A stretch of DNA of 64,000 bases from Bacteroidales bacterium (GCA_014800795.1 JAAVFL010000034.1:1-64000), one strand, 5' to 3'. Shown: positions 9,572 through 18,746, counted from the stretch's first letter. Notes: generated from the letters alone by a model not told the origin. Numbers and translations: made by a program.

Positions 9572-10027
9572 ATGGAACTTTTCAGCGTTGAATTCTATGT
9601 AATCATGTTCACTGTTGCGGCCCTGCTTGTAGGGCTGATAGTGAAGCCTCGTGAGAAAGGTCCGGCAGAGCTGTCGTTCGCTACGGCACTTGTTCTCGAC
9701 CGTGAGACCGACACCACACCTCGTCTTGAGTTCCGTTGTCTTGACAACGGCGATGTGGCGCTCATCCGAAGTGGACTTACGGGGATAACCGACACCGCTA
9801 CCGTAGCGCTCTCCATAACCCGCATCGGATTTGATATATCTGTCGAGGAGAGAGTGACACCCGGTGTGGGAGGCTTTCCCGTAGAGAGGGCATCGTTTCT
9901 GCTTGAGGGGCTTGGTGCCGAACGATACCACATTACATATAACGCATCTGCCTATTCTCTTTTCCTTTCAACCACTCTTCTGAATCGCCCGGGAATTTGC
10001 CTGACCCGCTCGTTTACCCAAAGCTGA
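9572..10027 (+). CDS. Small membrane-anchored protein of unknown function
   Basis: 151 residues from the ATG at 9572 (an in-frame TTG lies at 9566). One N-terminal membrane helix (FYVIMFTVAALLVGLIV, about 8-24) is followed by a soluble region rich in beta-type residues with no cysteines and no motif I recognise. Codon use resembles that of the neighbours and the frame is longer than the overlapping minus-strand frame, which I take as a shadow. It starts just after the palindromic repeat, so any native promoter may have been replaced. Hypothetical. Confidence 0.6.
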   Translation: MELFSVEFYVIMFTVAALLVGLIVKPREKGPAELSFATALVLDRETDTTPRLEFRCLDNGDVALIRSGLTGITDTATVALSITRIGFDISVEERVTPGVGGFPVERASFLLEGLGAERYHITYNASAYSLFLSTTLLNRPGICLTRSFTQS

Positions 10028-10143
10028 TCTGCCCTTTTTTAATAAAGAGCGTCAGTTGTTAATGTAATTATATCAATATGTTAACCTCTGTGAATTTAAC
10101 TAAATTTAAGTTAGATAATTTGGGCGGGGTAAAAATTTGTTAT

Positions 10144-10151
10144 TATTTTTG
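10144..10151 (+). promoter_or_regulatory. -33/-7 promoter of first OMP gene
   Basis: TATTTTTG with an upstream TTTG at 10119-10122, a 21-base spacer, close to the Bacteroides consensus. The leader to the ATG at 10223 is about 70 bases. Confidence 0.7.
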
Positions 10152-10222
10152 CGGTTGAAAAATACAAACCTCTTGAGCTTAAATAGACAGAAACACAATA
10201 ATTTTAATCGAACTATTTAATT

Positions 10223-10954
10223 ATGAAGTTTTACAAAGTTTTCGCCCTTGCTGGCGTTATGGCAGTTGCTGCAACCGCATCTGCTCAGGATTACAACCGA
10301 GTATCGATCTCTTACGACAACACTCACTACGGCTACAACAAAGACATCAAAGGAGGCCTCGATGAAGATGAAGCAGATCCCAGCTTCTCTACCAACGGTT
10401 TCGGTCTGAACTACATCCACGGTTTCAGTCTTTCCAAGAGCCTTCCCATGTTCCTTGAAGTTGGCGGTAACGTGAACTTTAATTTCTACAGCAAGACAGA
10501 AGGCTTCGACTACTATGATGCTGATTTCAAATCTCAGTTCCAGAACATCAACCTTCAGGTTCCCGTAAACTTCGCATGGCGCTTCAACATTGTTGAGGAC
10601 TTCACCATCGCTCCCTACGTAGGTCTTAACTTCAAGCTCAACTTCGTAAGCAAGAGCCGTGCATATCTCGACGGTGACTGGGACGATCAGGAGGAAGAAG
10701 ATGAAGCAAAGGCATGGCTCAATCACTTCAGCTCCGACAAAGACAATATGGGCAGCAAGGATCTTACCTGGAACCGTTTCCAGATGGGCTGGCATGTTGG
10801 TGTGAACTTCCAGTACACAAAGTGGAACCTCGGCGTTCAGTACGGAACCGACTTCATCCCCGCATACAGCCACAAGTTCGAAGAAGACGGCTGGAGCACA
10901 AAGCCCGCTATCAACACCGGTAACCTCAAGCTCTCTGTAGGCTACACCTTCTAA
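10223..10954 (+). CDS. Outer-membrane beta-barrel protein (tandem paralogue 1)
   Basis: 243 residues. The signal peptide MKFYKVFALAGVMAVAATASA is followed by a mature Q-D-Y start. Alternating strands such as GLNYIHGFSLS, FNFYSKTEG, VNFAWRFNI, APYVGLNFKLNF and a terminal aromatic LKLSVGYTF indicate an 8- to 10-strand PorT/OmpA-like barrel ending in Phe. Function unknown; such barrels are usually abundant surface proteins. The gene starts 99 bases upstream of a paralogue's leader, and the last 75 residues of the two proteins are identical. Confidence 0.85.
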   Translation: MKFYKVFALAGVMAVAATASAQDYNRVSISYDNTHYGYNKDIKGGLDEDEADPSFSTNGFGLNYIHGFSLSKSLPMFLEVGGNVNFNFYSKTEGFDYYDADFKSQFQNINLQVPVNFAWRFNIVEDFTIAPYVGLNFKLNFVSKSRAYLDGDWDDQEEEDEAKAWLNHFSSDKDNMGSKDLTWNRFQMGWHVGVNFQYTKWNLGVQYGTDFIPAYSHKFEEDGWSTKPAINTGNLKLSVGYTF

Positions 10955-10991
10955 GAAAAGCAGCATTTTAAATTCATAAGAAAGTTAAAAA

Positions 10992-11035
10992 GTGTGGGCA
11001 TGTCGTTACAGACGGAATGGCCACATTTTTTGTCT
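10992..11035 (+). terminator. Hairpin between the two OMP paralogues
   Basis: GTGTGGGCAT pairs with ATGGCCACAT with one internal mismatch, followed by TTTTTTG. Probably a terminator or a partial one. Confidence 0.55.
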
Positions 11036-11053
11036 AACCCGAAAAGTGAAATT

Positions 11054-11809
11054 ATGAATATTTACAAAATATTAGTCTTAACCGGTGTTTTAACGGTTGC
11101 TGCTAATCTATCTGCTCAGGATTACAACCGAATATCTCTCTCTTATGATAACACTCGCTTTAGTTTAAACAAAGACTATAGGGAAATTCTCGAAGCGATT
11201 GACGGAGATTCCAGTTTCTCTACCAACGGTTTCGGTCTGAACTACATCCACGGTTTTAGCCTCTCCAAGAACCTTCCTATGTTCCTTGAAATTGGAGGTA
11301 ACGTGAACTTCAATTTCTACAGCAAGACAGAAGCGTGGAAGCCTGATTTTGATTATAATGAAGATTATGAATTTGACCTTCGAGATGTTAAATCTCAGTT
11401 CCAGAATATCAATCTTCAGGTTCCTGTAAACTTCACATGGCGTTTCAACGTGGTTGAGGATTTCACCATCGCTCCCTACGTGGGTCTTAACTTCAAGCTC
11501 AACTTCGTGAGCAAGATGCGTTCTTACACTGAATGGGAAGGCGAGGAAGTAGACAAAGAAGATAAGGAATGGACAAATCTCTTCAGCTCCGATAAAGACA
11601 ACATGGGCAGCAAGGATCTTACCTGGAACCGTTTCCAGATGGGCTGGCATGTTGGTGTGAACTTCCAGTACACAAAGTGGAACCTCGGCGTTCAGTACGG
11701 AACAGATTTCATTCCTGCTTACAGCCACAAGTTCGAAGAAGACGGCTGGAGCACAAAGCCCGCTATCAACACCGGTAACCTCAAGCTCTCTGTAGGCTAT
11801 ACCTTCTAA
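11054..11809 (+). CDS. Outer-membrane beta-barrel protein (tandem paralogue 2)
   Basis: 251 residues from the ATG at 11054; an in-frame ATG at 10994 would add 20 non-signal residues inside the upstream hairpin, so it is rejected. Signal peptide MNIYKILVLTGVLTVAANLSA, then the same barrel as the gene upstream. The N-terminal third and the loop around residues 100-115 (acidic, WKPDFDYNEDYEFD) have diverged, while the last 75 residues are identical to paralogue 1 and the DNA there is nearly identical. This indicates recent duplication or gene conversion of the 3' half. Confidence 0.85.
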   Translation: MNIYKILVLTGVLTVAANLSAQDYNRISLSYDNTRFSLNKDYREILEAIDGDSSFSTNGFGLNYIHGFSLSKNLPMFLEIGGNVNFNFYSKTEAWKPDFDYNEDYEFDLRDVKSQFQNINLQVPVNFTWRFNVVEDFTIAPYVGLNFKLNFVSKMRSYTEWEGEEVDKEDKEWTNLFSSDKDNMGSKDLTWNRFQMGWHVGVNFQYTKWNLGVQYGTDFIPAYSHKFEEDGWSTKPAINTGNLKLSVGYTF

Positions 11810-11855
11810 AACATATTACCTAATTCTGAGATTTTCAGAAGGCTATAAATTAATT

Positions 11856-11887
11856 GTGGCTATGCCGTCAGCTGACGGCATAGCCAC
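11856..11887. terminator. 32-base perfect palindrome after the OMP pair
   Basis: GTGGCTATGCCGTCAG is followed at once by its exact reverse complement CTGACGGCATAGCCAC. There is no long T-run, so it is either a terminator or a transcript-stabilising 3' hairpin. Confidence 0.7.
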
Positions 11888-12096
11888 TTCTGTTGTTCGG
11901 ACTGATGGATATATGCATGATTAGAATGAAGTAGGTGCTTAATGAAATGCTCTCCGGGTTAACCGCATAAAACATATGATGCGTTGACCGCTAAATTGAG
12001 AATCGAAGTGTGAAAGCCTATCCCCACATGCATCTCCTCATTCTCTCCGGGGAGGTGAAGCCATCGAGGCTTTTTGTGAGATTGAAAAAAAAATTG
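11888..12096. other. Intergenic stretch without a gene
   Basis: No credible frame or RNA gene seen. A small hairpin AAGCC-atcga-GGCTT followed by TTT lies near 12060-12075. Its T-run supplies TTTG at 12073-12076, which sits at -33 spacing for metK. Confidence 0.5.
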
Positions 12097-12104
12097 TAAT
12101 TTTG
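12073..12104 (+). promoter_or_regulatory. metK promoter
   Basis: TTTG at 12073-12076, a 20-base spacer and TAATTTTG at 12097-12104, a good match to the Bacteroidetes -33/-7 pattern. The ATG at 12249 lies about 140 bases downstream, an unusually long leader for this window. Confidence 0.75.
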
Positions 12105-12248
12105 CATCGCCTTTCCGGCTCATATAGCAGTCCCCCGGAAGGTTCCCTACATATTTTTGCCGCCGCACTCCGTGAGGAGTGTCATATGCGCGGCGATGTG
12201 GAAAAATTTGATTGCTTGCAACCACTCGAAAAAATGCTAAAAAGACCC
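12105..12248 (+). ncRNA. Structured metK leader, candidate SAM-sensing RNA
   Basis: Three nested or adjacent stems can be drawn: CATCGCC (12105-12111) with GGCGATG (12192-12198); TTCCGG (12113-12118) with CCGGAA (12135-12140); and CACTCC-GTGA-GGAGTG (12166-12181), which has a GNRA-type loop. A further hairpin GTGG/CCAC at 12198-12225 holds TTGCAA, followed by AAAAAATGCTAAAAAG. The TTGCAA...TGCTAAAAAG end resembles the 3' core of SAM-II riboswitches, and GCAACC...GCTAA recalls S-box RNAs. Given its position before SAM synthetase, a SAM riboswitch variant is a reasonable inference, but I cannot draw a full match to any class. The first stem overlaps the transcript start region, so it may form only in part. 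Confidence 0.4.
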
Positions 12249-13562
12249 ATGAACTATCTTTTTACATCGGAATCAGTTTCCGAAGGCCATCCCGATAAGG
12301 TGGCAGATCAGATTTCAGATGCAATTGTTGATGAGATGCTCGCGCGCGATCCGAACTCAAAAGTCGCATGTGAGACACTCGTGACCACCGGTCAGGTGAT
12401 AGTGGCCGGAGAAGTGAAGTCGTCGGCTCAGGTCGATGTAGCCGCTACTGCCCGTAAAGTTATAAACTCCATTGGTTACAATCATTCCGCACTTAAATTC
12501 GACGGAGATTCATGTGGCGTTCTCAACGCCATCCATGAGCAGAGTGCCGACATAAACCGCGGAGTTGAAAGAGCCGTCGAGGAGGAACAGGGCGCGGGAG
12601 ATCAGGGTATGATGTTCGGTTACGCCTGCAACGAGACACCGATGTATATTCCGCTGACAGTGGCGCTGAGCCATGCCGTTCTGAAAGAACTCTCTAAAAT
12701 ACGCCGGGATGAGAGTGCCATGACATATGTCACACCCTCCGGTGTGCGAAAATCATATCTCCGTCCCGATGCGAAAAGTCAGGTGACAGTGGAATATGAC
12801 GACCATAATCATCCGGTAAAGGTTAATACTGTTGTGGTATCGACCCAACACGACGACTTCATACAGCCGACAGGGGATATGACGCAGGGGGAAGCCGACG
12901 AAAAGATGCTTGAAGTGATACGCCACGATGTGGAGACTGTGTTGCTTCCCCGCGTGCGCGCTTCTCTGCCCGAACACATCCGCGCCATCTGGCCGGAAGA
13001 TGTGACGCTTCACGTAAATCCTACCGGAAAATTCGTGATCGGCGGCCCGCATGGCGATACCGGGCTTACCGGCCGTAAGATCATCGTGGATACATACGGA
13101 GGTCGCGGCGCCCATGGCGGAGGCGCGTTCTCGGGTAAGGATCCCTCGAAAGTCGACCGTTCGGCTGCGTACGCCGCCCGTCATATAGCAAAGAATCTTG
13201 TGGCGGCAGGTGTGGCGGATGAAGCGCTTGTTCAGGTTGCCTACGCTATCGGAGTGGCAGAGCCTGTGAGCCTTTATGTCAACACCCGTGGAACCGCAAA
13301 GGTCAACATGACCGACGGCGAGATATCCCGGACGGTCAGCGAGATTTTCGACATGCGTCCCAACGCCATAGAAAAGCGCCTGAAACTTCGCGCGCCGATA
13401 TATCTGGAGACTGCTACCTACGGACATATCGGACGCACTCCGCGCACCGTCACCAAAACCTTCACCGACCGCGACGGATCGGAGATTTCCCGCGAGGTGG
13501 AACTGTTTACATGGGAAAAACTCGATTATGCCGATGCCGTCCGCAAGGCGTTCGGTATATGA
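12249..13562 (+). CDS. metK: S-adenosylmethionine synthetase
   Basis: 437 residues from the ATG at 12249 ([20 protein letters not shown]). An upstream in-frame ATG at 12102 is rejected because it precedes the predicted transcript start region and its 49 residues match nothing in the family; ATG 12234 is possible. Motifs: [13 protein letters not shown], the ATP-binding [15 protein letters not shown], and the P-loop-like [21 protein letters not shown] followed by [16 protein letters not shown]. The family enzyme makes SAM from methionine and ATP as a cytoplasmic tetramer. It is longer than the E. coli enzyme (384), as is usual in Bacteroidetes. The DUF6377 gene starts 7 bases after the stop. 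Confidence 0.96.
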   Translation: MNYLFTSESVSEGHPDKVADQISDAIVDEMLARDPNSKVACETLVTTGQVIVAGEVKSSAQVDVAATARKVINSIGYNHSALKFDGDSCGVLNAIHEQSADINRGVERAVEEEQGAGDQGMMFGYACNETPMYIPLTVALSHAVLKELSKIRRDESAMTYVTPSGVRKSYLRPDAKSQVTVEYDDHNHPVKVNTVVVSTQHDDFIQPTGDMTQGEADEKMLEVIRHDVETVLLPRVRASLPEHIRAIWPEDVTLHVNPTGKFVIGGPHGDTGLTGRKIIVDTYGGRGAHGGGAFSGKDPSKVDRSAAYAARHIAKNLVAAGVADEALVQVAYAIGVAEPVSLYVNTRGTAKVNMTDGEISRTVSEIFDMRPNAIEKRLKLRAPIYLETATYGHIGRTPRTVTKTFTDRDGSEISREVELFTWEKLDYADAVRKAFGI

Positions 13563-13569
13563 TAATGAT

Positions 13570-15216
13570 ATGATTCTCTCTCCGCGACATAGAAATGTAT
13601 TGCTGCTATGGGTGCTTGTCGCATCCATGGCAGTTCCGTTTATATCGGCCGCGATGTCGGCTACTGATTCGTTGAGGGCGGTTATCCGGAATAAAGATTT
13701 CTATGTCGCCAAAAGGGAAGCCCGAATAGCGACACTGAAGCGGGAACTGTCAGGCAGGGATATTTCGCCTGACAGCATGTATTGCCTGAACGAGCGAATC
13801 GGCGAGGAGTATAGAAAGTTTCAGATAGATTCGGCGATCGCATACTCGCGTAAATGTATCGCTATAGCTGAAAAATATGGATGGACCGACCGGATCATCG
13901 CCTCGTCATTGCGGCTCGCTATGTTTTATACCCAGTGCAGTTGTTTTCTGGAGGCGCAGAAGCTGATAGATGATATAGATCCCGACAGACTCGATCCGTC
14001 ACTGCGTAATCTGTATTATCAGGCCGCAAGCCAGTTGTGGTCGTTCTATTCGGTTTCGGCCCGTTATGCAGACAGACCGGGAGTGAATCTCAACGACTCT
14101 GTGGCAAAATATACAGAGGCCGGATCGTTCAGCCACAGGATGTCGGAGGCGAGCCGCATGATTTTGTCAGACTCTGTAGAAGCGGAGCGCCGGTTCGGAA
14201 AACTGTTCGCCGTGGTGCCCGACAGTACGTTCGATTACGCGATTCTTGCCCACCAGTATGCCGTCGCTCAACAATACTGGGGCAACCGTGAAAAAGCCAG
14301 GCATTATTATACACTTTCGGCGATAGCGGATTTCGTAAACGCAAACCGTGAAACCGCATCGTTGCAGGCTCTTGCCGATATGCTTTATGAAGAGAACCGG
14401 ATTCCGGAAGCATTATTGTATACACAGTCGATAGTGGATGATATCGATGCCTCCGGAATTTCATTCCGTTCGTCGGACAGCTATAGCTCCCATTCCATAA
14501 TGAGCCGTGCATATCGCGCCGAGGAGAAGCGCGCCCATAGGAACCTCGTGATATTTCTTGCAGTCACAGGCGTCGGAGCCGTGGTGCTTATGGTGCTGGT
14601 AGCGTATGTGTGGGTGCAGATGAGGCGTACCTTACGCATCAAACGGGAACTTGATAAGACAAACGCTGAGTTGCATGAGCTCAACGACCGGCTCAATTCC
14701 ACGAACATAAGTCTTAACGATAAAAACATACAGTTGCGGGAAAGCAACAGCATCAAGCAACACTATATCGCGCAGTTCTTCGATATTTGCTTCAGTTATA
14801 TCAATAAGATGGAGCAGAACCAGAATGCGCTCTATAAACTTGCGGTTGCCAAATCATACGGCGAGCTCCACGACCGTCTGAGGTCAGTGGCCTTTATCGA
14901 AGAAGAGCTTGATGAACTGTATCGCCGTTTTGATGCAGTGTTTCTTCGCCTTTACCCCACGTTTGTCACCGAGTTTAACGCTCTTCTCCGCGACGATGAG
15001 AAGGTGCGTCTTAAGGGGGACGGTCTGAATAAGGAACTGCGAATTTACGCCCTGCTCCGCCTCGGCATATCCGACAGTGCCCGTATCGCGGGATTTCTGA
15101 GATGCTCCACGAGTACGGTGTATAACTACCGTACCCGTATGAGAAACCGTTCGGCAGTGAACCGCGATGATTTCGAGACCATGATAATGAAGATAAGTGC
15201 CTCCTACGACCTCTGA
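13570..15216 (+). CDS. DUF6377-type membrane regulator (TPR, transmembrane helix, coiled coil, HTH-like end)
   Basis: 548 residues from the ATG at 13570. A signal/anchor helix (VLLLWVLVASMAVPFISAA) is followed by a tetratricopeptide-like helical periplasmic region (about 40-310), a single membrane helix (LVIFLAVTGVGAVVLMVLVAYVW, about 325-347), a coiled coil with repeated LN/DKN residues (about 355-400), and a cytoplasmic part ending in LLRLGISDSARIAGFLRCST / STVYNYRTRMRN, which looks like a LuxR-type helix-turn-helix. The layout resembles Bacteroidetes one-protein sensor-regulators that join a periplasmic TPR sensor to DNA binding. Ligand and targets are unknown. It lies 7 bases after metK and is probably co-transcribed. 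Confidence 0.8.
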   Translation: MILSPRHRNVLLLWVLVASMAVPFISAAMSATDSLRAVIRNKDFYVAKREARIATLKRELSGRDISPDSMYCLNERIGEEYRKFQIDSAIAYSRKCIAIAEKYGWTDRIIASSLRLAMFYTQCSCFLEAQKLIDDIDPDRLDPSLRNLYYQAASQLWSFYSVSARYADRPGVNLNDSVAKYTEAGSFSHRMSEASRMILSDSVEAERRFGKLFAVVPDSTFDYAILAHQYAVAQQYWGNREKARHYYTLSAIADFVNANRETASLQALADMLYEENRIPEALLYTQSIVDDIDASGISFRSSDSYSSHSIMSRAYRAEEKRAHRNLVIFLAVTGVGAVVLMVLVAYVWVQMRRTLRIKRELDKTNAELHELNDRLNSTNISLNDKNIQLRESNSIKQHYIAQFFDICFSYINKMEQNQNALYKLAVAKSYGELHDRLRSVAFIEEELDELYRRFDAVFLRLYPTFVTEFNALLRDDEKVRLKGDGLNKELRIYALLRLGISDSARIAGFLRCSTSTVYNYRTRMRNRSAVNRDDFETMIMKISASYDL

Positions 15217-15559
15217 AAAGCTGATTTCTCGCTCACTTGAGATCTACACTTTTTTGAGTGTGGAGATCAAGTACATCTCTGATTATCGGTGATATATCTT
15301 TTCTATGTGTCTACACAAACATTTCCATCCGATCATGCGGTCTGATTTAATGTGTAGTTTTGCAATGCGGAACGGAAGAAACCGCAGGCCATGCGTAGGC
15401 TTTTAAATATGCATTTTGGTCTCATGCTGTCCCCGTGCCGTTGGCAGAAACTTTTTACAGTGAAATGGGAAGTCACTCTCTTCACTGATTCATTTCGCTT
15501 ATCATATTCAATAATTCCGAGTGGAGTGTACCGGTAGATGTAGAAACCGGATGACTTAA

Positions 15560-15595
15560 AGTCACGCCCGATGCCGTGAGGTATCGGGCGTGACT
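15560..15595. terminator. 13-bp perfect hairpin
   Basis: AGTCACGCCCGAT pairs exactly with ATCGGGCGTGACT around a ten-base loop. No T-run follows on the plus strand. Confidence 0.6.
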
Positions 15596-15630
15596 GATTT
15601 AACCCGGCCCGAACGGCGGCCGATCGCTAT

Positions 15631-15670
15631 GGAGCGGTGGCGGCATCGTGGCTGCCACCGCTCCGTTTTT
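15631..15670 (+). terminator. GC-rich intrinsic terminator
   Basis: GGAGCGGTGGCGGC pairs with GCTGCCACCGCTCC (one G-U pair), loop ATCGTG, followed by GTTTTTGC. It isolates the ppiD-like gene from upstream transcription. Confidence 0.85.
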
Positions 15671-15725
15671 GCAGAGGCATTATGATAAAAAAATGCAATT
15701 GTTTTGTACTCAGCGAAAAAAAATG

Positions 15726-15733
15726 TATCTTTG
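15726..15733 (+). promoter_or_regulatory. -7 box, PpiD-like gene
   Basis: TATCTTTG; the leader to the ATG at 15863 is about 125 bases. Confidence 0.65.
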
Positions 15734-15862
15734 TGCGCTAAAATTGCCCCCATATCGCCTGTCGGCCGGTGGAGGGTCTGGTCCGCACCGTGTCGGAATA
15801 ATCGGTATGGGCATTCATTATCAGCGAAATAAATAGAAAATAAATAAACGTTTATCAATTAA

Positions 15863-17935
15863 ATGTCAACACTTGAACAAATCCGTCAGAGGCCAATTCT
15901 GATTATCTCGATTCTCGGTCTGGCCCTTCTGTTGTTCATCCTTACGGCGGTGGATCGCCCGGGAGAACTGTTCACCGACAACCACACAGTGGTAAAAGTC
16001 GACGGTGAGAAAATCGATTACATGGAGTTTCAGAAGCGTGTGGAGCAGCAGCAGGAGCAGCTTCAGCAGCGTGGTTATACCAATGTAGATGCAGCTCAGG
16101 TGCAGGAATATGTGCTTCAGCAGCTCGTGAACGAAACTCTTCTGAAGAAAGAATTTGACCGCCTCGGTCTTACTGTCACAGATAAGGAGCTTTCAGAGGC
16201 GATGCTCGGTGCAACCCCGCTCCCTTATGTGAACCAGATGGTTCAGAGCATGGGTGTTCCCTCGGCAAGCCTGCTTTATGATGCCGCATACAATCCGTCG
16301 CAGAACGGTCTGGACCCCCAGCAGGCCCAGGCTTTCCAGAACGCCTGGACAGCTCTCGAGCGCGACACGGAGCAGATGCTTCTCCAGCAGAAATTCCTCT
16401 CGCTCTTCCAGGGAACTCTGACAGCCAACAAGCTTGATGCCAAGGCTTTGTTTGATGAGAATGCCACTACTTCCACTATCGCCTATGCGCGCAAGGATTT
16501 TTCATCGCTTAAGGAAGAGGATTTCCCTGTTTCGGCAGAAGAACTGAAAGCCGCATATAAGGATGAGAAAAATCGCTTCCGTCTCGCCGAGCCGCAGTAT
16601 CTGCTCAATTATATTTCCGTTGATATCAAACCCTCTACCGAGGATCTCTCGGCAGCTCGGAAGGAGGTTGAAGATGCCGTGAACGGTCTGCGTGTGAACC
16701 CCGGTACTGACGCTGTAAGCGGTAACGGAAAGTTCTATGTAAACCGCGTGTCGTCGACAGCTGAAAAAATGGCTCCGGCACTACGCAACGCCGTTACCGG
16801 AATGGCGGTTGACTCCGTTGCAATGGTAGCTTTTGTCGATAACCAGTACACTATCGCCAAACTGCTTGATGTCACCACATCGGTTGATTCCGTTCTGCTC
16901 GATTTCGCATTTATCAACGAGAATATGGCAGCCGATTCAATCATGGGTCTGCTCAATACCGGTGCGAAAGCCGGCGATCTCGCCGAAGCGGTAGTTCAGC
17001 ACCAGGACAGCGTATGGGTTTCGCTTCTTGCCCCCGGCATGGCCCCCATGATGAAGGAAGAGATCACCAATGCCGAGACCGGCCGCTACTTCACACCGGT
17101 CAATAACAACGGAAACGCAGGCATGGCAATGCGCATCCGTAGCCGCAAGGCTCCCGTGCAGGTTTATGACGTTGCTGAAATAACCTACGACGTTGTTCCC
17201 TCTACCGCCACTATCAACAAGCTCAATTCTGATCTCCGAGCTTATATTACCACCAACAATACCGCTGCGACTTTCGTATCAGAAGGAACCAAGAGCGGTT
17301 ACCAGCCTCTGGTTGCCACCGTCACTCCGTCGAGTCTCACAGTCAACGGTCTTTCCGATTCGCGTGGCGCAGCAAAATGGGCGCTTTCAGCAAAGAAGGG
17401 CAGCGTTTCAAACATATATACCGACGACCGCGATTCGCGTCTGCTTGTTGTAGCTCTTACCGATGTGTACGAAGGTGACTATGAGCCTATCTCAAGCGAG
17501 CGCGTAAACTCTTATCTCACCCGTCGCATCCGCAATCGCAAGATGGCTGAAAAGCTTATAGCGGATTATCAGGGTAAGGGCAAGACCGTAGCGGAATATG
17601 CCACGGCAATGGACACGAAGGTTGATACAACCAATGTCACTTTCGGCCAGTCGTATGTTCGCAATTTCCCCATGTATGAGTCGAATCTCATCGCCAATGT
17701 TTCGGTTGCCAAGCCCGGCGAAGTCACCGGCCCCATCGCTCTCAACAATTCGGTAGTGGTATTCGATGTTACCAAGGTTGATAACTCCGGCCGTACATTC
17801 GATTTCGAAAACGACGCTATGGTGTTCAACCAGCGTGAGGGCGCCTCATCGTTCGAGCGCAACCTTCCCGCAGTTCTTCTCGGTAAGAAGAAGATCGACA
17901 ACCGCATCCAGAACTTCTACAGCGACAGACAATAA
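15863..17935 (+). CDS. PpiD/SurA-type peptidylprolyl isomerase chaperone
   Basis: 690 residues. An N-terminal cytoplasmic tail (TLEQIRQRPILI) and one membrane helix (ISILGLALLLFILTAV, about 15-30) anchor a large periplasmic part. VVKVDGEKIDYMEFQKRVEQ (about 43-62), a Gln-rich helix and the YVLQQLVNETLLKKEFDRLG segment match the SurA_N / PpiD N-terminal domain. The parvulin region in the middle is weakly conserved. The predicted role is folding of secreted and outer-membrane proteins at the inner-membrane exit site. It has its own promoter and is closed by a terminator at 17979. Confidence 0.88.
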   Translation: MSTLEQIRQRPILIISILGLALLLFILTAVDRPGELFTDNHTVVKVDGEKIDYMEFQKRVEQQQEQLQQRGYTNVDAAQVQEYVLQQLVNETLLKKEFDRLGLTVTDKELSEAMLGATPLPYVNQMVQSMGVPSASLLYDAAYNPSQNGLDPQQAQAFQNAWTALERDTEQMLLQQKFLSLFQGTLTANKLDAKALFDENATTSTIAYARKDFSSLKEEDFPVSAEELKAAYKDEKNRFRLAEPQYLLNYISVDIKPSTEDLSAARKEVEDAVNGLRVNPGTDAVSGNGKFYVNRVSSTAEKMAPALRNAVTGMAVDSVAMVAFVDNQYTIAKLLDVTTSVDSVLLDFAFINENMAADSIMGLLNTGAKAGDLAEAVVQHQDSVWVSLLAPGMAPMMKEEITNAETGRYFTPVNNNGNAGMAMRIRSRKAPVQVYDVAEITYDVVPSTATINKLNSDLRAYITTNNTAATFVSEGTKSGYQPLVATVTPSSLTVNGLSDSRGAAKWALSAKKGSVSNIYTDDRDSRLLVVALTDVYEGDYEPISSERVNSYLTRRIRNRKMAEKLIADYQGKGKTVAEYATAMDTKVDTTNVTFGQSYVRNFPMYESNLIANVSVAKPGEVTGPIALNNSVVVFDVTKVDNSGRTFDFENDAMVFNQREGASSFERNLPAVLLGKKKIDNRIQNFYSDRQ

Positions 17936-17978
17936 ACAAGAAATAGATCAACAAACAATTAATACTGTTCATAAAGAG

Positions 17979-18016
17979 AGTCCCTTCCGACGTGATGTCG
18001 GGGGGGATTTTTTTTC
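17979..18016 (+). terminator. Intrinsic terminator after PpiD-like gene
   Basis: GTCCCTTCCGAC...GTCGGGGGGGAT stem with small internal mismatches, followed by eight Ts. Confidence 0.8.
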
Positions 18017-18173
18017 GTGTGTATCAACATTTCGTGATGCTTTGTGGTTATAATGATGTCAGCGTGGTGCGTCCGGTGATCTGGGGTTCGATCCGGAACG
18101 ATGGAAGCATCGTCACAACCTGTAAATATTCAAATATTTTTTTCGTATATCAACGTTTCAAAATCAACTATCT

Positions 18174-18713
18174 ATGAAGAAATTTTTACTCTCAGCAATC
18201 ACAGCTTTAATGGCATTAGGTGCATCCGCACAGAATTGGTATTCCGGAGGTCAGGTGACATTCGGCAGAACGACGGAATCGGCAAGTGGCGTGAAGAGTA
18301 CCCAGGTTACCGTTCTTCCTGAAATCGGATATAATGTGACCGACAATGTGGCGTTCGGTTCCGTACTCGGTGTGTCGTACCGTAAGGCCGGTAGTGAGGA
18401 AAAGACCGTTTTCAAGATTAATCCCTATATGCGTTATACCTATCTCAATTTCGAAAAGGTGAGCCTCTTTGTCGACGGTGGTGTCGACTTCGGTATCGGT
18501 CGTGCGCATGGGTCTACGGCGGTTGAATATGGCATCGGTCTGCGTCCGGGTGTGTCGCTTAATCTTAACGAGAAGTTCAGCCTCGTCGCTCACGTAGGTT
18601 TCCTCGGATATCAGGGGGGCAACGGCACGGCGAAACACAACGGTGCGCCTGAAAACTGGGGTCTCGACCTCAACAGCAACAACCTGATGTTTGGTTTCTA
18701 CTATCACTTCTGA
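18174..18713 (+). CDS. Outer-membrane beta-barrel protein
   Basis: 179 residues. Signal peptide MKKFLLSAITALMALGASA, mature QNWYSGGQ. Strands such as VTFGRTTES, VTVLPEIGYNVTDNVAFGSV, KINPYMRYTYLNF, LFVDGGVDFGI and the terminal LMFGFYYHF indicate a small 8-strand barrel with a C-terminal Phe, as recognised by the BAM machinery. No known enzymatic motif. No clear TAnnTTTG box was found upstream; the spacer is AT-rich. Common in Bacteroidales as an OmpW/opacity-like surface protein, function unknown. Confidence 0.82.
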   Translation: MKKFLLSAITALMALGASAQNWYSGGQVTFGRTTESASGVKSTQVTVLPEIGYNVTDNVAFGSVLGVSYRKAGSEEKTVFKINPYMRYTYLNFEKVSLFVDGGVDFGIGRAHGSTAVEYGIGLRPGVSLNLNEKFSLVAHVGFLGYQGGNGTAKHNGAPENWGLDLNSNNLMFGFYYHF

Positions 18714-18746
18714 TTCCCGTTGCAGACAGTAGCAAAGTAACTTAAA

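Larger units (their letters stand above)
15217..15862. other. 646-base intergenic region with two strong hairpins and the next promoter
   Basis: No credible coding frame seen. It contains an imperfect hairpin GATCTACACT...AGTGTGGAGATC at 15241-15268, a 12- to 13-bp perfect stem at 15560-15595, a GC-rich terminator at 15631-15670, and the -7 box at 15726. The 290 bases from 15270 to 15560 hold nothing I can assign. Confidence 0.6.

Noticed and set aside
10217-10966. 249-codon minus-strand frame over the first OMP gene
   Set aside because: The plus strand has a signal peptide, barrel strands, promoter and a tandem paralogue; the minus frame is the mirror of the same codon pattern.
12102-12248. 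49-residue N-terminal extension of MetK
   Set aside because: Starts upstream of the predicted transcript start region, covers the structured leader, and no family member has it.
15648-15836. 62-codon plus-strand frame before the PpiD-like gene
   Set aside because: Starts in the terminator hairpin, spans the promoter, and has no signal or motif.
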